A stretch of DNA of 64,000 bases, from assembly GCA_965153355.1 (NCBI GenBank), contig OZ231127.1, positions 91,884,001-91,948,000 of the forward strand. The letters are read 5' to 3'. Below the pieces are notes generated by a model, which made no database searches, was not told the DNA's origin, and worked only from the letters and a program-made list of their open reading frames with translations. A program made the translations under genes and the position numbers. Origin of the DNA: Flaccisagitta enflata (Eukaryota; Chaetognatha; Sagittoidea; Aphragmophora). This document shows positions 33,260 through 45,849 of this stretch, in pieces; position 1 is the first letter of the stretch; every line of letters starts with the position of its first letter.

Positions 33260-33459
33260 CAGTTGAACCCCGCTCTAATGGACCCGCTTTTAACGCAATT
33301 CCGCCTATAACAAATACTAATTTTTTATTTCTACAATCAGTTTTTTTTTATTTCTTATGTTGCCTATAACAGAATTCCGCCTATAAAGGATACAATTTGT
33401 TAGTCCTCTTTAAACACTAATTGTTGGGGGAGCCAATCCGTAAGAGCGGGGTTTAACTG
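33260..33459. mobile_element. 200-bp pogo/Tigger-like MITE
   Basis: Ends CAGTTGAACCCCGCTCT (33,260) and AGAGCGGGGTTTAACTG (ending 33,459) form a terminal inverted repeat. Such CAGT-starting termini are typical of pogo-class elements with TA targets. TA follows on the right; the left flank is TT. The interior has ccgcctataa repeats. It lies 25 bases from the putative exon at 33,485-33,656. Confidence 0.7.
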
Positions 33460-33484
33460 TAATTATGTCATTCTTGTCACAAAC

Positions 33485-33656
33485 CTTCATTTCAGAGACA
33501 GATGGGAGAGCCATTGTTGAGATTTCAGGAATGGTACTAGATGACAGCTTCTTGCGCCGGTGGCAAGGGAGGAATTGATCAGACTGACAAACAGGTGGAG
33601 GTGCAGCGCCAAGGTCGCGATGGAAACAGGAGTCGTCAGATGCGTTGCGTTTGAGA
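33485..33656 (-). CDS. Putative exon 3 of a small minus-strand gene
   Basis: Acceptor TGTTTCTTTCAG ends at 33,657 and the donor is AAG|GTTTGT. It enters in phase 2, leaves in phase 0, and has 57 complete codons including APPPVCQSDQFLPCHRRKK. The phases match the exon at 37,434-37,523 (out 2) and the terminal frame at 27,614 (in 0). About 90 bases are clearly homologous to 27,331-27,425, with an indel between them, so this is also one of two diverged copies. The function is unknown. The model rests on splice signals and phase only. Confidence 0.35.
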
Positions 33657-33659
33657 CTG

Positions 33660-36600
33660 AAAGAAACAGAAGGAATCATGGAAATTTAATTGCATCATTG
33701 TTAAAAAATTGTGACCATATGTTACAATCAAGGGCTGCTTTGTGAATCAATCATAGTCGCGTGTCCTTAACTAGAAAGGAACATGCGGTCAGGTACAAGA
33801 AGAAATGCATAGGGTACTATCAAACAAGATTTTACCAAAAGCATAAAGCTTAACAGAAAGATGAAGATTCATAAGCCAATCTTTTTGAAAAATATCAAAT
33901 GAATTTTGCAGTAATTAAGACTCAATAAAAATGTAGTCATGAGCCATAATGATTTTTAGATTTTTGGATATTTCATGGATATGGGCTGCAATGCATATAA
34001 AGTTTAGACAAAGAAGAAATGGCTCTGTTTAAATCATTCAACACGGAGCAACTGGTAACAAGGTCAGCTACATGTTGTGGTGGGGCAGGGGCAAATATAA
34101 TTCACTGATATCGACAGAACCATAAAATATGAGCAGATAAGCTAACAGACAGCATCATTTACTCTTAATAATGATAAAGATGAAAACGTCCATTAATATT
34201 TCACTGAAGACATCAGATCTTAGACTGAGCATTGATCATTGACAATCTGAATTTCATGGCGCTCTAGTTCAAACTAATTTAAGTACATTTTGTGAATAGA
34301 TTTTAACACTTAGTTTTAACAGATTTTGAACGATTTTTGAATAAGCCCAATGACCGCCTTCTCCCAACAAAATTCATTGTACACTTGAATAAGAGGCACG
34401 TTTCCATCCCATGTCTACAAAACCAGGTAACACAGTCACCCACCAGTCTACGCAGCATCACACTTGCAAGATCAGCACGTATCGTCCCGGCTTCGGGGCG
34501 ACCCGCACCTGATAGACATGTTTATGACAAAAAATATCTAAGGGTACAATGAACAAGGAAGCATTGAACAGAAAAGGTCATTGGAAAGAAAGCGCCAACA
34601 AATGAAGTAATCTCCCTCAAAGAATTTGAAAAAAAAACCAATGTATTTTTAATATCTTAGACAAAATAGACACACAAACAGACCAACAAAGAAAGAAATA
34701 GTTTCAATAGGTTGCAGAGAAGGGTTTGGAGAGAAAGATAGTGGATAGTTTGGGGGAAGGTGGGGTTTGGGGGAAGGTGGGTTCTGGGGGTGGGTTGAGG
34801 GGGAGCGTTGGGGGTGAGAATCGTGTGCTTCTGATTATGATCTGTTCAAAAAAAGAAAAATGAAAACGAGCTTCCAGTTTGGCAAGTTTGGATGTTTATG
34901 CATTCATCCTTGACCCTGAGAACTAAAATTGACGCTTATAAGCTTGCAGTATCACACATGGGGCAATTTTCCCTCAAACTTAAACCTACTCACTCGTTCA
35001 TAGCTCAACAATTATGATGAAAACAAATGAGAGCACAGTGAAATACTAACCTAGTTACTTAAACATAAGCGTCTATGCATAATGCATAAAAATTGTATTC
35101 CAATCAGTGTTGTTGTTCCATAACTAAGAGTGTTTAATCTTGAAGTCTGAACTTAGACAATAAAGGGATGACTAAATTACTGTTAAATATAGTTGAAGCT
35201 GAATGTGTAAGATATCCTCTTTTCTACCTTGAAATGATCTTGCACCCCATTTTGATCCTTCCTAGAGATGTAAAAGAGTAAAAGGAAAGCCTCAAAAAAG
35301 GTCTAAGAAAAAAGGGAAGTATTTTAAAAGAGGACATCTTACAAAAAAGGTATGTTGCATATGATTAACCATTTGGTTTTAGTGCTAATTAATTGATAAA
35401 TTAATTTAATCTTAAGGGATAATATTTTTACATATCAAACTACACTGAAGAGAATGATTCTGAATGCGGATATTCAAGCACACAAGTTAGTATTTCAAAG
35501 GGCATTCAAAAGTTTAAAATCAAAAATGTGGAGAAATGTCGGAGAGAGTTAGTTCACATTTGAGTACTTTCTATTTGCCAAGTTCATGTTGAGCCTGCAA
35601 GCTGTCTTTGGGAGCAAGGATGAAAACATTGACACACAGACATGGTCAGCGTAAAAGCTCGTCATCAGTGTAAACTAACAGTTCCATACCACAGTTCCAT
35701 ACCACAGAAAAGCACTGCAGTGGATAGGTTGGGAAAGAGTGGGTTGGGGGCAGAGCCAATTCAGTCAGGAACTAAGTGTGTAAAAGAATTAATCAAGAAA
35801 TGAAACTTTTTAGTTGTGCTCATCAAAACTAAACAGTTTCAAAATCAAAATTGGCTTATGATAGAGGGATTGAGGAATAGAGCAAAGAAAAAGGGGAGAG
35901 AAAAAGAAGTGGGTGAGGGGGAGCAGAATAGAACAGAATAGCGTTGTAAAAAATGTGGGGAATGAGGTGGTGAAGGGGAGAAGGTGAGGTAGGGGAAAAA
36001 CCACATCTTAAACAGTCACCATCAGTTAAAAAAGCAGTTACAAAAGGAACCTGTAAAGCCGGAAAAGAGCATTACTCATTGAATGAAAGAACATATTTTC
36101 GAATTCATGGAAGGGACAAATGCCAAATAAACTAATTTATCAGCTTAGATTGTGCCAAGAAAACAAAGCTAACAAGTGCGAAGAAATACCCAACAGTTTC
36201 CCAAAAGAAATAGCCATCATCATTTGTACCAATGTCCATGGTTGGATCATCCAGTCACCGGAACCAAGGACAGCAGTATAGATACCAATGATAGAGGATA
36301 TTTTACTGAGGGAAATAACATCACTGCTAGGATTTCACCGCATTGTCTTTTTTGTTTTTGACATAATTTAAGCTCATCAAATTGTTCAAACAACATTTGA
36401 CGTCCCATGAGCTAAAAATATATTCTTTATTCATTTAAAAAAAGATACTAGCTAAATAGCTCTACAGGATCATCATAGAAACTTGCTGCTTAATGTGAAA
36501 ACTGTTACCGTCTGTGGTGGAGAGAGGGAGGAGAGGAGAAAGAGGGAGAGAGGTGACAGACGAGTAGGGAGGGGTGGTCAAGAGAGAGAGGTAGATGGGG

Positions 36601-37433
36601 GAGAGGGAGAAAGAAAGGAATAAGAACAGGAAAGAGAAGAAAAAAGATCAAAAGAGGGGAAGAAAGAGAAGGGAAGGAGAGACTGAAGAGAAGAGGGAAA
36701 TAGTAAATGGTAAATAGGGCCAGGTTGCGGAAGGAAGAAGAAAAGGGAGAATGGAAAAGATCATCAGAGAAAGGGGGAAAAAGGGTAAACAGGGGAGTGA
36801 GTAATTACAGATGGGAACACATAAAGATAAGAGAGAGGGAAAATAAAATAAGACTAGTTATTTGCTTGTAACTCATAGCATCATGTCAAATATCCTAACC
36901 CCAATAAACAACTCTGTGCCTTCCTTCTGTAAAAGCCATGAAAGAATTGTTAAATTCCCTGACCATTTTAACTATTTCTATTGAACAAATCGAACTTATC
37001 TTTTTCTGCGAAGGTTGAAACCCTTTCTAATTTGACGGATCGGATTCAATCGACAGCGTCCTCTGCATGAGAGAAAAATTTGAAAGAATAACAATGATTA
37101 AGACTAATGGTTGAATTCAAACATTCAGTGAGCTTCACACAATGTATGCCTTAAAGGCAGGTATGCCTTATTAGCGTGTGCGCTGTAGCGGTGCTCCACT
37201 GTAGTTCAGAATTTCTACTTGATACTACTTTTAAGAAAAAATCTAATTTAAATGGGTTGTTCTAGTAGATCGCATGCTCAAAGTAAAGGAGCAAGGAAAG
37301 AAGAGTTCAAGAAAGTGTGCCCCATCTCTCATTGAACTAATCCTCTTGCTACATGCAATCTCCTAGAATTCTCTTAATCCACAGGTAATCTAAACAGTTT
37401 TGTAATAGGAGGGTCATGTAGCTGTAGGCATAC
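33660..37433. other. Putative intron and intergenic DNA
   Basis: AT-rich. It holds a GC island at 34,425-34,515 with an open minus-strand frame whose phases do not fit the gene model, G-rich runs at 34,740-34,822 (possible G-quadruplex on the plus strand), and a polypurine tract at about 36,518-36,850. No gene is supported. Confidence 0.45.
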
Positions 37434-37523
37434 CTGAAAATTTTGTCGTCTTTAGTCTTCCATGAACCAAGATTGAGATTACGGAGATAGCGGGTTCCCG
37501 ACAATGATGGTGTCACAATGTTG
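37434..37523 (-). CDS. Putative exon 2 of a small minus-strand gene
   Basis: Acceptor AATTCCAACAG and donor TTTTCAG|GTATGC bound 90 bases, phase 2 in and out. It encodes NIVTPSLSGTRYLRNLNLGS and WKTKDDKIF. Only this phase is free of stops. I do not recognise the protein. Flanking exons have compatible phases (39,161-39,261 upstream, 33,485-33,656 downstream). Confidence 0.4.
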
Positions 37524-38139
37524 CTGTTGGAATTCAAAGAAATCAAATTAATTCAAACTCGGGAAACTGGAAGACTATAGGCGAATTTCTGTAATTGTGT
37601 AGAAATTAAAGAAAGTGACATGAATAACCAAGTTTTTAGATCCATTGTAGACATATTTCCGTTTCTTTTGGATCCGTTCAGCCCAATATTTTTTACTTGT
37701 AAATGAAGTTTTTAGCATTAGATATATCTACACATCCTTAGCATAGAGATGCAGGGACCATTCTGCTCAGGGATTCACTTGCAAGAGACTAACGATACAT
37801 TAGCATGAATGAAAGTATAATTGGCTATTCTTTTATTTCATAAGAACATTTCAGGGCAAGCCTTCAATGCTCTTAAATTTCAGGCTGAGTTAAAACTGAC
37901 TTGAATGTTTTTTAAATTCCTTTATACAATTAGTATGATTTTACACATTGTTGTAAACAATGCTTTTTTTTATATGATATTTTTAATACACATACTTTAT
38001 TCTAATGTTTTTAATTTATGAGTACTAATCTTATTAGTCTTTAGAATTCAATTTTTGAAACTACGTTTTTAAACTGTTCAATATTTCAAACCTAACATTC
38101 TTATAAACTTGGTTCTTATAAAGATAAGGTCATATTCAC

Positions 38140-38262
38140 TCCCTCCCAGTCACGGACGGGTGGGCAGAGGCGGAAACACTAGAAAAAGCTCAACTTTTGT
38201 TTCGGTTACCGACCGATTAACCAACCAACCGACACACAACAAGTTTTAGACTCGCGACTGAA
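38140..38262 (-). repeat. Copy of the 190-bp dispersed repeat
   Basis: Reverse complement has agtcgcgagtctaaaac, gtcggttggttggttaatcgg, and cctctgcccacccgtccgtgac. The 3' part is lost. Confidence 0.6.
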
Positions 38263-38340
38263 AAAGTGTTGCCATTAGCTTAATCTACATAGTATAAAGC
38301 GAAGTTCTCACCATAAGAATGATGAGCAATTAGTTTTCTT

Positions 38341-38437
38341 TCAAGCGGCGATGGCGCCAGGGTGTGATGCGGCGACCTCCAAAATCGTTGGATTCAATGG
38401 ATTTAAGTGACGTAGCGTGGAGGTGGACAAATCAGTC
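38341..38437 (-). CDS. Possible alternative terminal exon of the minus-strand gene
   Basis: After acceptor TTACAGATTTTCAG the phase-2 frame runs 31 codons (TDLSTSTLRHLNPLNPTILE and on) to a TGA at 38,343-38,341. It would give a 65-residue product if joined to 39,161-39,261. The sequence vaguely resembles exon 2 (T..LS.T.LR.LN), perhaps a duplicated exon. Weak support. Confidence 0.2.
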
Positions 38438-38504
38438 CTGAAAATCTGTAAAACAAGTGGAAAAGAAATCGGTCAAACAATGAAACAAATTGAGTCAATG
38501 AGCA

Positions 38505-38990
38505 GGGGTAGGGTTGAGTTTAGGGGTTAGGTTTAGGGGTTGGGTTTAGGGGTGGGGTTGAGTTTAGGAGACAGGTTGAGTTTAGGGGAAGGGTTGGGCT
38601 AAGGGGTAGGGGTAGGGGAAGAGTTGGGCTTAGGGGTAGGGGAAGGTTTGGGCTTAGGGGTAGGGGAAGGGTTGGGCTTAGGGGTAGGGGAAGGGTTGGG
38701 CTTAGGGGTAGGGGAAGGGTTAGGGGTAGGGTAAGATTTAGGGGTAGGGTTGAGTTAAGGGGTAGGTTTGGGTTTAGGGGTAGGGTTGGATTTAGTGTCA
38801 GGGTTGGGTTTAGGGGTAGGTTTGGGTTTAGGGGTAGGGTTGAGTTTAGGGGTAGTGCTGGGTGTAGGGGTAGGGTTGGGCTTAGGGGTACGGTTAGGTT
38901 TAGGGGTAGGATTGGGTTTAGGGGAATGGCTGAGTTCAGGGCTAAGGTAGGGACAGGGTTAGGTCGTGGGGTGAGGTTAAAGGGTAGGGT
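38505..38990. repeat. Telomere-like minisatellite (TTTAGGGGTAGGG)
   Basis: About 25 degenerate units of 18-21 bases built around GGGTTTAGGGGTAGGGTTG, G-rich on the plus strand. A short related stretch occurs at about 46,255-46,330. The long minus-strand frame of Leu-Pro-Leu-Asn-Pro repeats is its translation. Confidence 0.9.
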
Positions 38991-39160
38991 CAGAATTAGC
39001 TGTAAGAGGCAGTGTCGCAGTGTCAAATTAGATTTTCGCTTTGCACAAATTGTGGCCAGTGCCGAGGACGAGGTGCGAAATTGAACCTCAGCAGTGATGA
39101 GTGATGACTGCAACCATATCCTTCAATTCTAGTTAAGTAAGTCATAGCAGGAAGACTAAC

Positions 39161-39261
39161 CTGAAACTACCACGGCGTAATGACTTCTTCGCCTTCGGGG
39201 GTATTTGGCCAGAGGAGGCTGAATTCTTCGCTGTTAGTATTGATGGAACCAAACGGGGCAT
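39161..39261 (-). CDS. Putative first exon of a small minus-strand gene
   Basis: An ATG at 39,261 (in-frame TAA two codons upstream) opens 33 codons, MPRLVPSILTAKNSASSGQI then PPKAKKSLRRGSF, ending in phase 2 at TTTCAG|GTTAGT. It is basic and serine-rich. The downstream acceptors at 38,437 and 37,523 both accept phase 2. The product would be about 172 residues by the 39.2-37.4-33.5-27.5 kb path. No family recognised. Confidence 0.35.
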
Positions 39262-39556
39262 CCCTTAACATGATTTGTGGGGTGACAGCATACCCATATT
39301 ATTAGATTGTTTTTAGTGTTCTTTTAATGACATGAACGGGAGGCAACGTGACACGGCCGGGTAACGGAAACATTGCGATGGCTACGGAAGCGTTGTAAAA
39401 TAGAGTTGGTTCCAAGTAAAGTTTGGATGATTTCGACGCATTCTCTGTGAGTTCATTGAATTCGGAGAAAGTACGGGAGAGACAACGACGACATACCACC
39501 AATAAATCCGCGCCCCTGATTTTTTTCCATTTCTATGCAAGGGCTCCTCTAAGGCA

Positions 39557-39559
<3 letters not shown>

Positions 39560-39639
<80 letters not shown>

Positions 39640-41664
39640 TTAACTCAAAATTACATAACAGTGCACAAAAAGAGCATCTCCGTCACATGCACATGTTGGG
39701 CTAGCTGCTTTATTTCTAGTCGCAAAAAAAAAATTTGGCTGGCAGGCTAAAAAAAGGTCAAATTTGTGTAAAACAACATGGGGAATCTAACCGTGGCATT
39801 TTTAGAGCCTTAAGAGTGTCCGGCTAAAAACGGCCCCCCCTAAAACCCCTAAAAATGACCATTTTTGGGTATTTTTGGCAAAAATTTTTTCTTATATGGA
39901 GGCCAACAGTTTTAATTCATAGCTGGGAATGCATCAGGAAGTAATATACAAAAAAAATAATAATCATGACATTGGGGCTACTGTGGGGTACCTAAAAGGG
40001 CCCCAAAAGGGCCCCTAATGCAAAAAATAGATAGTTTTTTTTTTATTGTGGCTACAAAAATAGTTGTATACCCTTCAAATTTGAAATGGAAGTTCCTAAT
40101 TATTGCAACTACCATCATGCAAAATTTTGTGGCCCTCCCTAAAAGGCTTCATAGGGAAATTTTGCCCCGAATACCAAAAATCGCCTTTAAAAAATCATGT
40201 TTTTGAGTTCATTGACCTCAAAACGTTATTTACAAGTCATAGAACCCCAATAACTTTTCCTATTTCTTAAATATAACATCTTAACAGCTTCCAAAAAAAA
40301 TTTCAGACCATATTTCCAAAAAATGGCTGAGATATGACCATTTTAAGTGACGTGTTAAAACTGAAAAATGCCAAAAATGTTCATTTTTAGATACATTCGG
40401 CTTAAATTTTGCACAAATGATGTAATCCATTAGAAAAATAATAATCATGATGGTGGGGCTACTGTAGGGTACCTGAAAGGGCCCCTAATGCAAAAATAAA
40501 TAGTTTTTTATTCATTGTGGCTACAAAAATAGTGGGATTCCCTTAAGATTTCAAATGGAAGTTCCTAATTAATGCAACTACCAGCATGAAAAAATTTGTG
40601 GCCCTCCCTGAATGGCTTCATAGGGAAATTTGGCCCTAAATACCCAAAATCGCTATAAAAAAATCATGTTGTTGAGTTCATTGACCTCAAAACATTCTTA
40701 AAAATTCATAGAACCCCAAATACTTTTCCTATTTCAAAAATAGACTCAAGACTGGGATTTGGGCCTCGAGACTCAGATTTGAGGGGGGGGACGTAGAAGG
40801 AGGAGGAGAAAATCCCCCATATGTGTGAAAGCATAGGTAATCGACCCCTTCGGGGCCGCTGCCCAAAAACCATCGTGATTCTTTTATTCCTAGACCTTAC
40901 ATTATGAAGCACCCCCAACATTGAATTCAAACTGTTGGGGGTCACTTTATCACCCAATTTTTTCCAAACATACTCAAAAATAAACATTTTCGGCGTTTTT
41001 CAGTTTTACCACGTCACTTAAAATGGTAATATCTCAGCCATTTTTTTGAAATATGATCTGGAATTTTTTTTGGAAGCTCTTAAGATGTTATATTTAAGAA
41101 ATAGGAAAAGTTATTGGGGTTCTATGACTTGTAAATAACGTTTTGAGGTCAATGAACTCAAAAACATGATTTTTTAAAGGCGATTTTTGGTATTTGGGGC
41201 AAAATTTCCCTATGAAGCCTTTCAGGGAGGGCCACAAAATTTTGCATGATGGTAGTTGCAATAATTAGGAACTTCCATTTCAAATTTGAAGGGTATACAA
41301 CTATTTTTGTAGCCACAATGAAAAAAAAACTATCTATTTTTTGCATTAGGGGCCCTTTTGGGGCTCTTTTAGGTACCCCACAGTAGCCCCAACGTCATGA
41401 TGATTTTTTTCTTGTATATTACTTGATGATGCATCCCTAGCTATGAATTAAAACTGTTGGCCTCCATTTAAGAAAAAAAATTTAGCCAAAAATACCCAAA
41501 AGTCTTAAGGGTTTTTTTGGGGGCCGTTTCTAGCCGGACACTCTTAGGGCTCTAAAAATACCACGGTTGGATTCCCCAGGTTTTTTTACACAAGTTTGAC
41601 TCTTTTTTAGCCTGCCAGCTCAATTTTTTTTCTGTTTTCAATGTAGCCCAACATGTGCATTTGA

Positions 41665-41750
<86 letters not shown>
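39560..41750. mobile_element. 2.2-kb palindromic foldback element with (GA)n/(TC)n ends
   Basis: The left arm begins with (GA)n at about 39,562-39,637. The right arm ends with (TC)n at about 41,669-41,750. Inside these, tccgtcacatgcacatgttgggct (left, about 39,680) mirrors agcccaacatgtgcatttgacgga (right, about 41,645). The arms then match for about 600 bases (39,730-40,330 against 41,000-41,610), including tgtccggctaaaaacgg. A partial direct copy of the left arm follows (about 40,430-40,740), and then an inserted terminus of the inverted-repeat family (40,790-40,868). Short frames are mirrored on both arms. No transposase. Confidence 0.75.
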
Positions 41751-41753
<3 letters not shown>

Positions 41754-41759
41754 CAATCG

Positions 41760-41895
41760 CTTGGTAAGTATCTGAGTGGGGAGCCACCGGCGCACTTATC
41801 TGAGCTGAATAGCAACTCGGCATAACAGAATCTTATTCTTCAACGTTTTATTTCATTTTCAGTCCCGTGCGCGCGCTAGGTGAATCCTGCATTTT
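41760..41895 (+). repeat. Duplicated segment, copy at 43.24 kb
   Basis: About 135 bases (gctgaatagcaac...cagaatctt...gtgcgcgcg...ctaggtgaatcctgca) match 43,245-43,385 with substitutions. No coding role seen. Confidence 0.6.
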
Positions 41896-41910
41896 TTTTT
41901 GGGGGGGGGG

Positions 41911-41948
<38 letters not shown>

Positions 41949-41976
41949 ATCTCGTCATTTTTTCCGTTAACAGTTT

Positions 41977-42120
41977 TTAGTCGCGGACACGCGACTCTAC
42001 ACCTTGCCGTGTCGGTCGGTAGGTCGGTAGGTCACATTTTTGAATTCCGAGTGGTTTTTGCGGTACAGCTCTTGCCCAACCGTCCGCGACTGTATTGCCG
42101 TGTATCCGGCCTTGTTCTCT
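41977..42120 (+). repeat. Copy of the 190-bp dispersed repeat
   Basis: tttttagtcgcggacacgcgactctac, cggtcggtaggtcggtagg, cagctcttgcccaacc, then gccgtgtatccggccttgtt. The middle is shortened. Confidence 0.75.
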
Positions 42121-42671
42121 TCGTTTTTAGTACACTTTTTATTTTTTATAAAAACATCATTTTTTGGCCGAAGCCTTCAAAAGAGATAAAGATAGCTACA
42201 CTGATTTGTTTTTATAAGAACGTGTTATTTTTTTCTGAAGCTCAGTGTTCTTATTTCTAAGGCGGTTTGAGGCTGAAATTGTTCTTAGGATGTTCTTTTT
42301 TTTCCAATCGTTAGCTCTTACAAGAGTTTTCTTTTATCTGGTTACTTAACTTATTTAAACCAAATCTAATTTCAATGAAAGTGATTTAAGTCAAACATTC
42401 TTTCTGATTTTCATAGTTCCTAAAGTAAATACAATATGAATGTTCTTATACTCCCCTTTTGTGAGGCTGACAATGTTCTTACGATTGTTCTGATTTTTTT
42501 CCGGATCTGAGCCTCAATGTTCTTATAAACAAGGTTCTTAGTCAAAGAAATGAGTGTACTAATAAAATAACTACGATGTCCTTAATTTTGGAGCGATTTC
42601 AAGCCTTGATGTTCTTATAAATTAGGTTCTTATAAAGAATAAAAAATGTATTTCTCTCCGTTGTTCTCTTT

Positions 42672-42726
<55 letters not shown>

Positions 42727-45500
42727 TCTTTCTCTTCTTTTTTATTTTCATCGCTTCGTTCAGTTTCCATACGTCACAATCGTTTTTTAAACTCGGTCGC
42801 TCGATACACGCTTTTCTTTTCATAAGTATACTGTTTGTAAGAATATCAGTCTCAGAATTAGCAAAAAAATAAGAATATATTAAAAATATGCTGAGCCTTA
42901 AATTTAAAAATGAGTCTATTATTTCAAAAAAGTTAAGTAAAATAAGATGAAACACCCTAATAGAATAAAATTAAAATAATGATTGATAAAATAAAAATTC
43001 ATTATTATGAAATACTAATTTTATGTTTACTCATGTAATTAATTTTTTTCAACAATTGTTCAAAATAACAAACTATTTTTATATTATGATATAATCATAT
43101 GATAAAAGAAAAAATATCTATTTTGAAAAAAAGAACATGTTAAAAACACTTGAAGCTAAAAATAAGAACACTGAGGCTCATTTAAAATATCCATGTTCTT
43201 ATAAAAAGAAAAGTGTGTACGTTGGTTCACTTGCACCGCTCACTCGGCTCACTCTCTCAGCAGCACTCCGCTTTGTTATGCTCTCTACTGAGCTGAACAG
43301 CAACACGACAAACCAGAATCTTTTTCTCGATCGCTTTACGTATTTCGGTCCGTGCGCGCGTGTTAGGTGGATCCTGCAATTTTTTTTTTTCTTTTTTGTG
43401 GTTTGTTTTTAAGTGCTATTCATGCGTTCGACGGGAATAATCAAGAACCTGTCCCTTCCTTTTTCAGTGAAGTCATTATTTAAACACAGTGGTTGAATAT
43501 GGATAAGACGAGCCCTTGCGCTTTATGGGCTTAAGCAAAAACCTCCTTCATCCCTCCATTTTGGCATGGTTAGTATTTCTGATGTAAGCTAAGCAATACG
43601 TCTGTCAGAGTGCCCAGAAAAGCCAAAATTGTACTTCGCCTGGCAAAAATATTTTTCCTTTGCAAAAATGCTTTCAAATGAGCCATTGTAATATCTATTA
43701 TGATCAACAATTATACCTGATAACTGTCACCAGAAAGGATACCAACTATTTCAGGCAGTGTCTCATCTTTATGATTGTCACCATCCAGCTAGATGATTGT
43801 CGTCTGGAGTGGTATTGCCACCCCTAACCACAATCATCCGCTGGATGATAGTTACCACTAAAGACGGTTTAAAACTGTCCAATACAATTGTTATCATTCA
43901 AGCTGATTATTAATTGCATTGCATTATTCGTACTTGAATTAATAAATGTATGAATTGTTACAATAAATTATACCGTTAAACCGTGTTTTTAACAGTAAAC
44001 ATTGAATTGATGTCTTGAAAGTTCTTTGAAGCGAAGCGACGAGACGTGAATTGATTGAGAATTTGCGCAATTATATATAAAGTACATCGTTTTTGTCGTG
44101 CATTTGTATTCGTGTGCGCATGAACAATACAAATGAGGTATTGAACTTGAGGAATTTTGAGACTGTCTGGAACTGATTTTGTCCGCTTCGAATAGGTTGT
44201 GATGGCTAGAATGTCCCGTGGTAAAGTAGTCAGTAATTGTAATGTACATGACCTGTTTGATTATCCTATTATGTCGATTTGATGTTGGTAATTGTCCGCA
44301 ATAGAGAAGTTGAATATCAGCGGCTAAATTGCCGCCGAAAGATGAGTTTCCGCGGCCGAATGCCGAATGCCGAAGGATGATTATCAGCAGCCAATTGCCG
44401 CCGAGATGTCTGTCAAATTATCTTCCGCCGGATCGAAGTACGGTTACAGTCTTCCGCCGGACACATTATCCGCCGGAAAAGTCTTCCGTCAATGATCGAG
44501 CTGTCGGTCCTTCGTTGCCTACAGTTCATCAAGAACAAAATGTCATTGAGATTGTCTTTACTGGAACATCTTTGTTGAGTTGTCGGCGAAACCACGAGCG
44601 ACTTTCGACATTCGCCGGTGAAATCGCCTGACGCAGGAATGATGACTTGCCGGAATCGTGATGTTGTAAATGAGTTAATGATCGAATTGAGATTGATGTC
44701 GTTGAACGAATTGGTGAGATGTTGATGAGTGCGTCGATGATCGTATTGACGATTAGCTACTTCGTCTTTTGGATGATCTCAGCGTCCATAATATTTGTCT
44801 CCTACTTGTCTTCAATGTCGACGGATGAAGGCAGTAGTAATCAATTTGTTGGTTAGTCATAGTTACTGAAGTCACGTCTAGGTCAAGTTTGTACTTGAGT
44901 CAGGGGAAGAGGGGGGGGTTTGTCGGTGTGTGATGATTCTGTTTGCTTTAGTTAGCCGTTGTTAAGCGCTAATATTGTAGTAAATAGTTATCCTTCTCTG
45001 ATGTATCATTGTTGCCCAAATGAAAACACTTAATGAGAAATAAGCACGCGTCCATGATCACAGCAGTGGTTCGCGACTTCCACTGATGGATGAATTTGAC
45101 GTCTTTGTTTCTTCTCCGCTAACATTGTCGCGATTCAATGTTTGCGAAGTTAATGTCTATTTGTAGTAAATGATGGATATGGATTAAAGTGTGTTATTTT
45201 GAGATGTGGCGCTTAACAAATGGCAAGTTGGCACAACAATTTTTATAGTTGCTCCACACTTAATTCAAGATTGTGCCATCTGCCTCTTATGAGTACCTTA
45301 ATGGTGATGGTTGCGTTCAGAGACTGGTTTTAGTAATTTTATCGGAGTGACTCCACTTGTTCTTAAAGACAGGATTTTATATTCAAAGGTGACTCCACGC
45401 TTTTAGAGATAGTTCTATATTCGAAGGTGACCCCACTCGCTTTTGGAGATAGGAGTTTTACATGCAATACCTCATCTACAAGAGGTTTCAGTAAGATTTC
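42121..45500. other. AT-rich non-coding stretch
   Basis: Contains repeated ttcttataaa phrases (42.1-43.2 kb), a (TC)n tract at 42,677-42,722, the second copy of the 41.76-kb segment (43,245-43,385), and ccgccg/ccgccgg-rich sequence at 44,325-44,480. No gene recognised. Confidence 0.5.
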
Positions 45501-45509
45501 ATCAAGCTT

Positions 45510-45849
45510 GATCGCGTTGGGGAACCGGTCTTATTAATTGTGCCGGAGTAACTCAACTCATTTTTAGAGATATGAGTTCTATATTTTTCCGAATGCCTCT
45601 GCAGCGTCTCATTTCGAGTCTTCGCTTTTGCCCGAAGATTGGATCGCGATTTCAATAGGGTTCCAATAGGGTGTCAATAGGGTTTCAATAGGGTTTCAAT
45701 GAGGGTGATCGCGTTAGGAACCGGTCTTATTAATTGTGCCGGAGTAACTCAACTCGTTTTTAGAGATATGAGTTCTATATTTTTCCGAATGCCTCTGCAG
45801 CGTCTCATTTCGAGTCTTCGCTTTTGCCCGAGGATTGGATCGCAATGGG
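45510..45849 (+). repeat. Direct duplication of about 140 bp, period 197
   Basis: gatcgcgtt(g/a)gg(g)aaccggtc starts at 45,510 and 45,707, and both copies end at gattggatcgc. Between the copies lie four caatagggt(g/t)t phrases. Nearly identical, so recent. Confidence 0.85.

Noticed and set aside
34425-34515. GC-rich island as an extra minus-strand exon
   Set aside because: It has splice-like edges, but its open phases do not fit between the flanking phase-2 exons.
38520-39113. Minus-strand Leu-Pro-Asn repeat ORF
   Set aside because: Translation of the telomere-like minisatellite.
39423-39704. Plus-strand ORF with a GTGAGA donor-like site before (GA)n
   Set aside because: The donor-like bases are the start of the GA microsatellite and no acceptor or homology supports it. 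The minus frame at 39,302-39,502 is equally unsupported.
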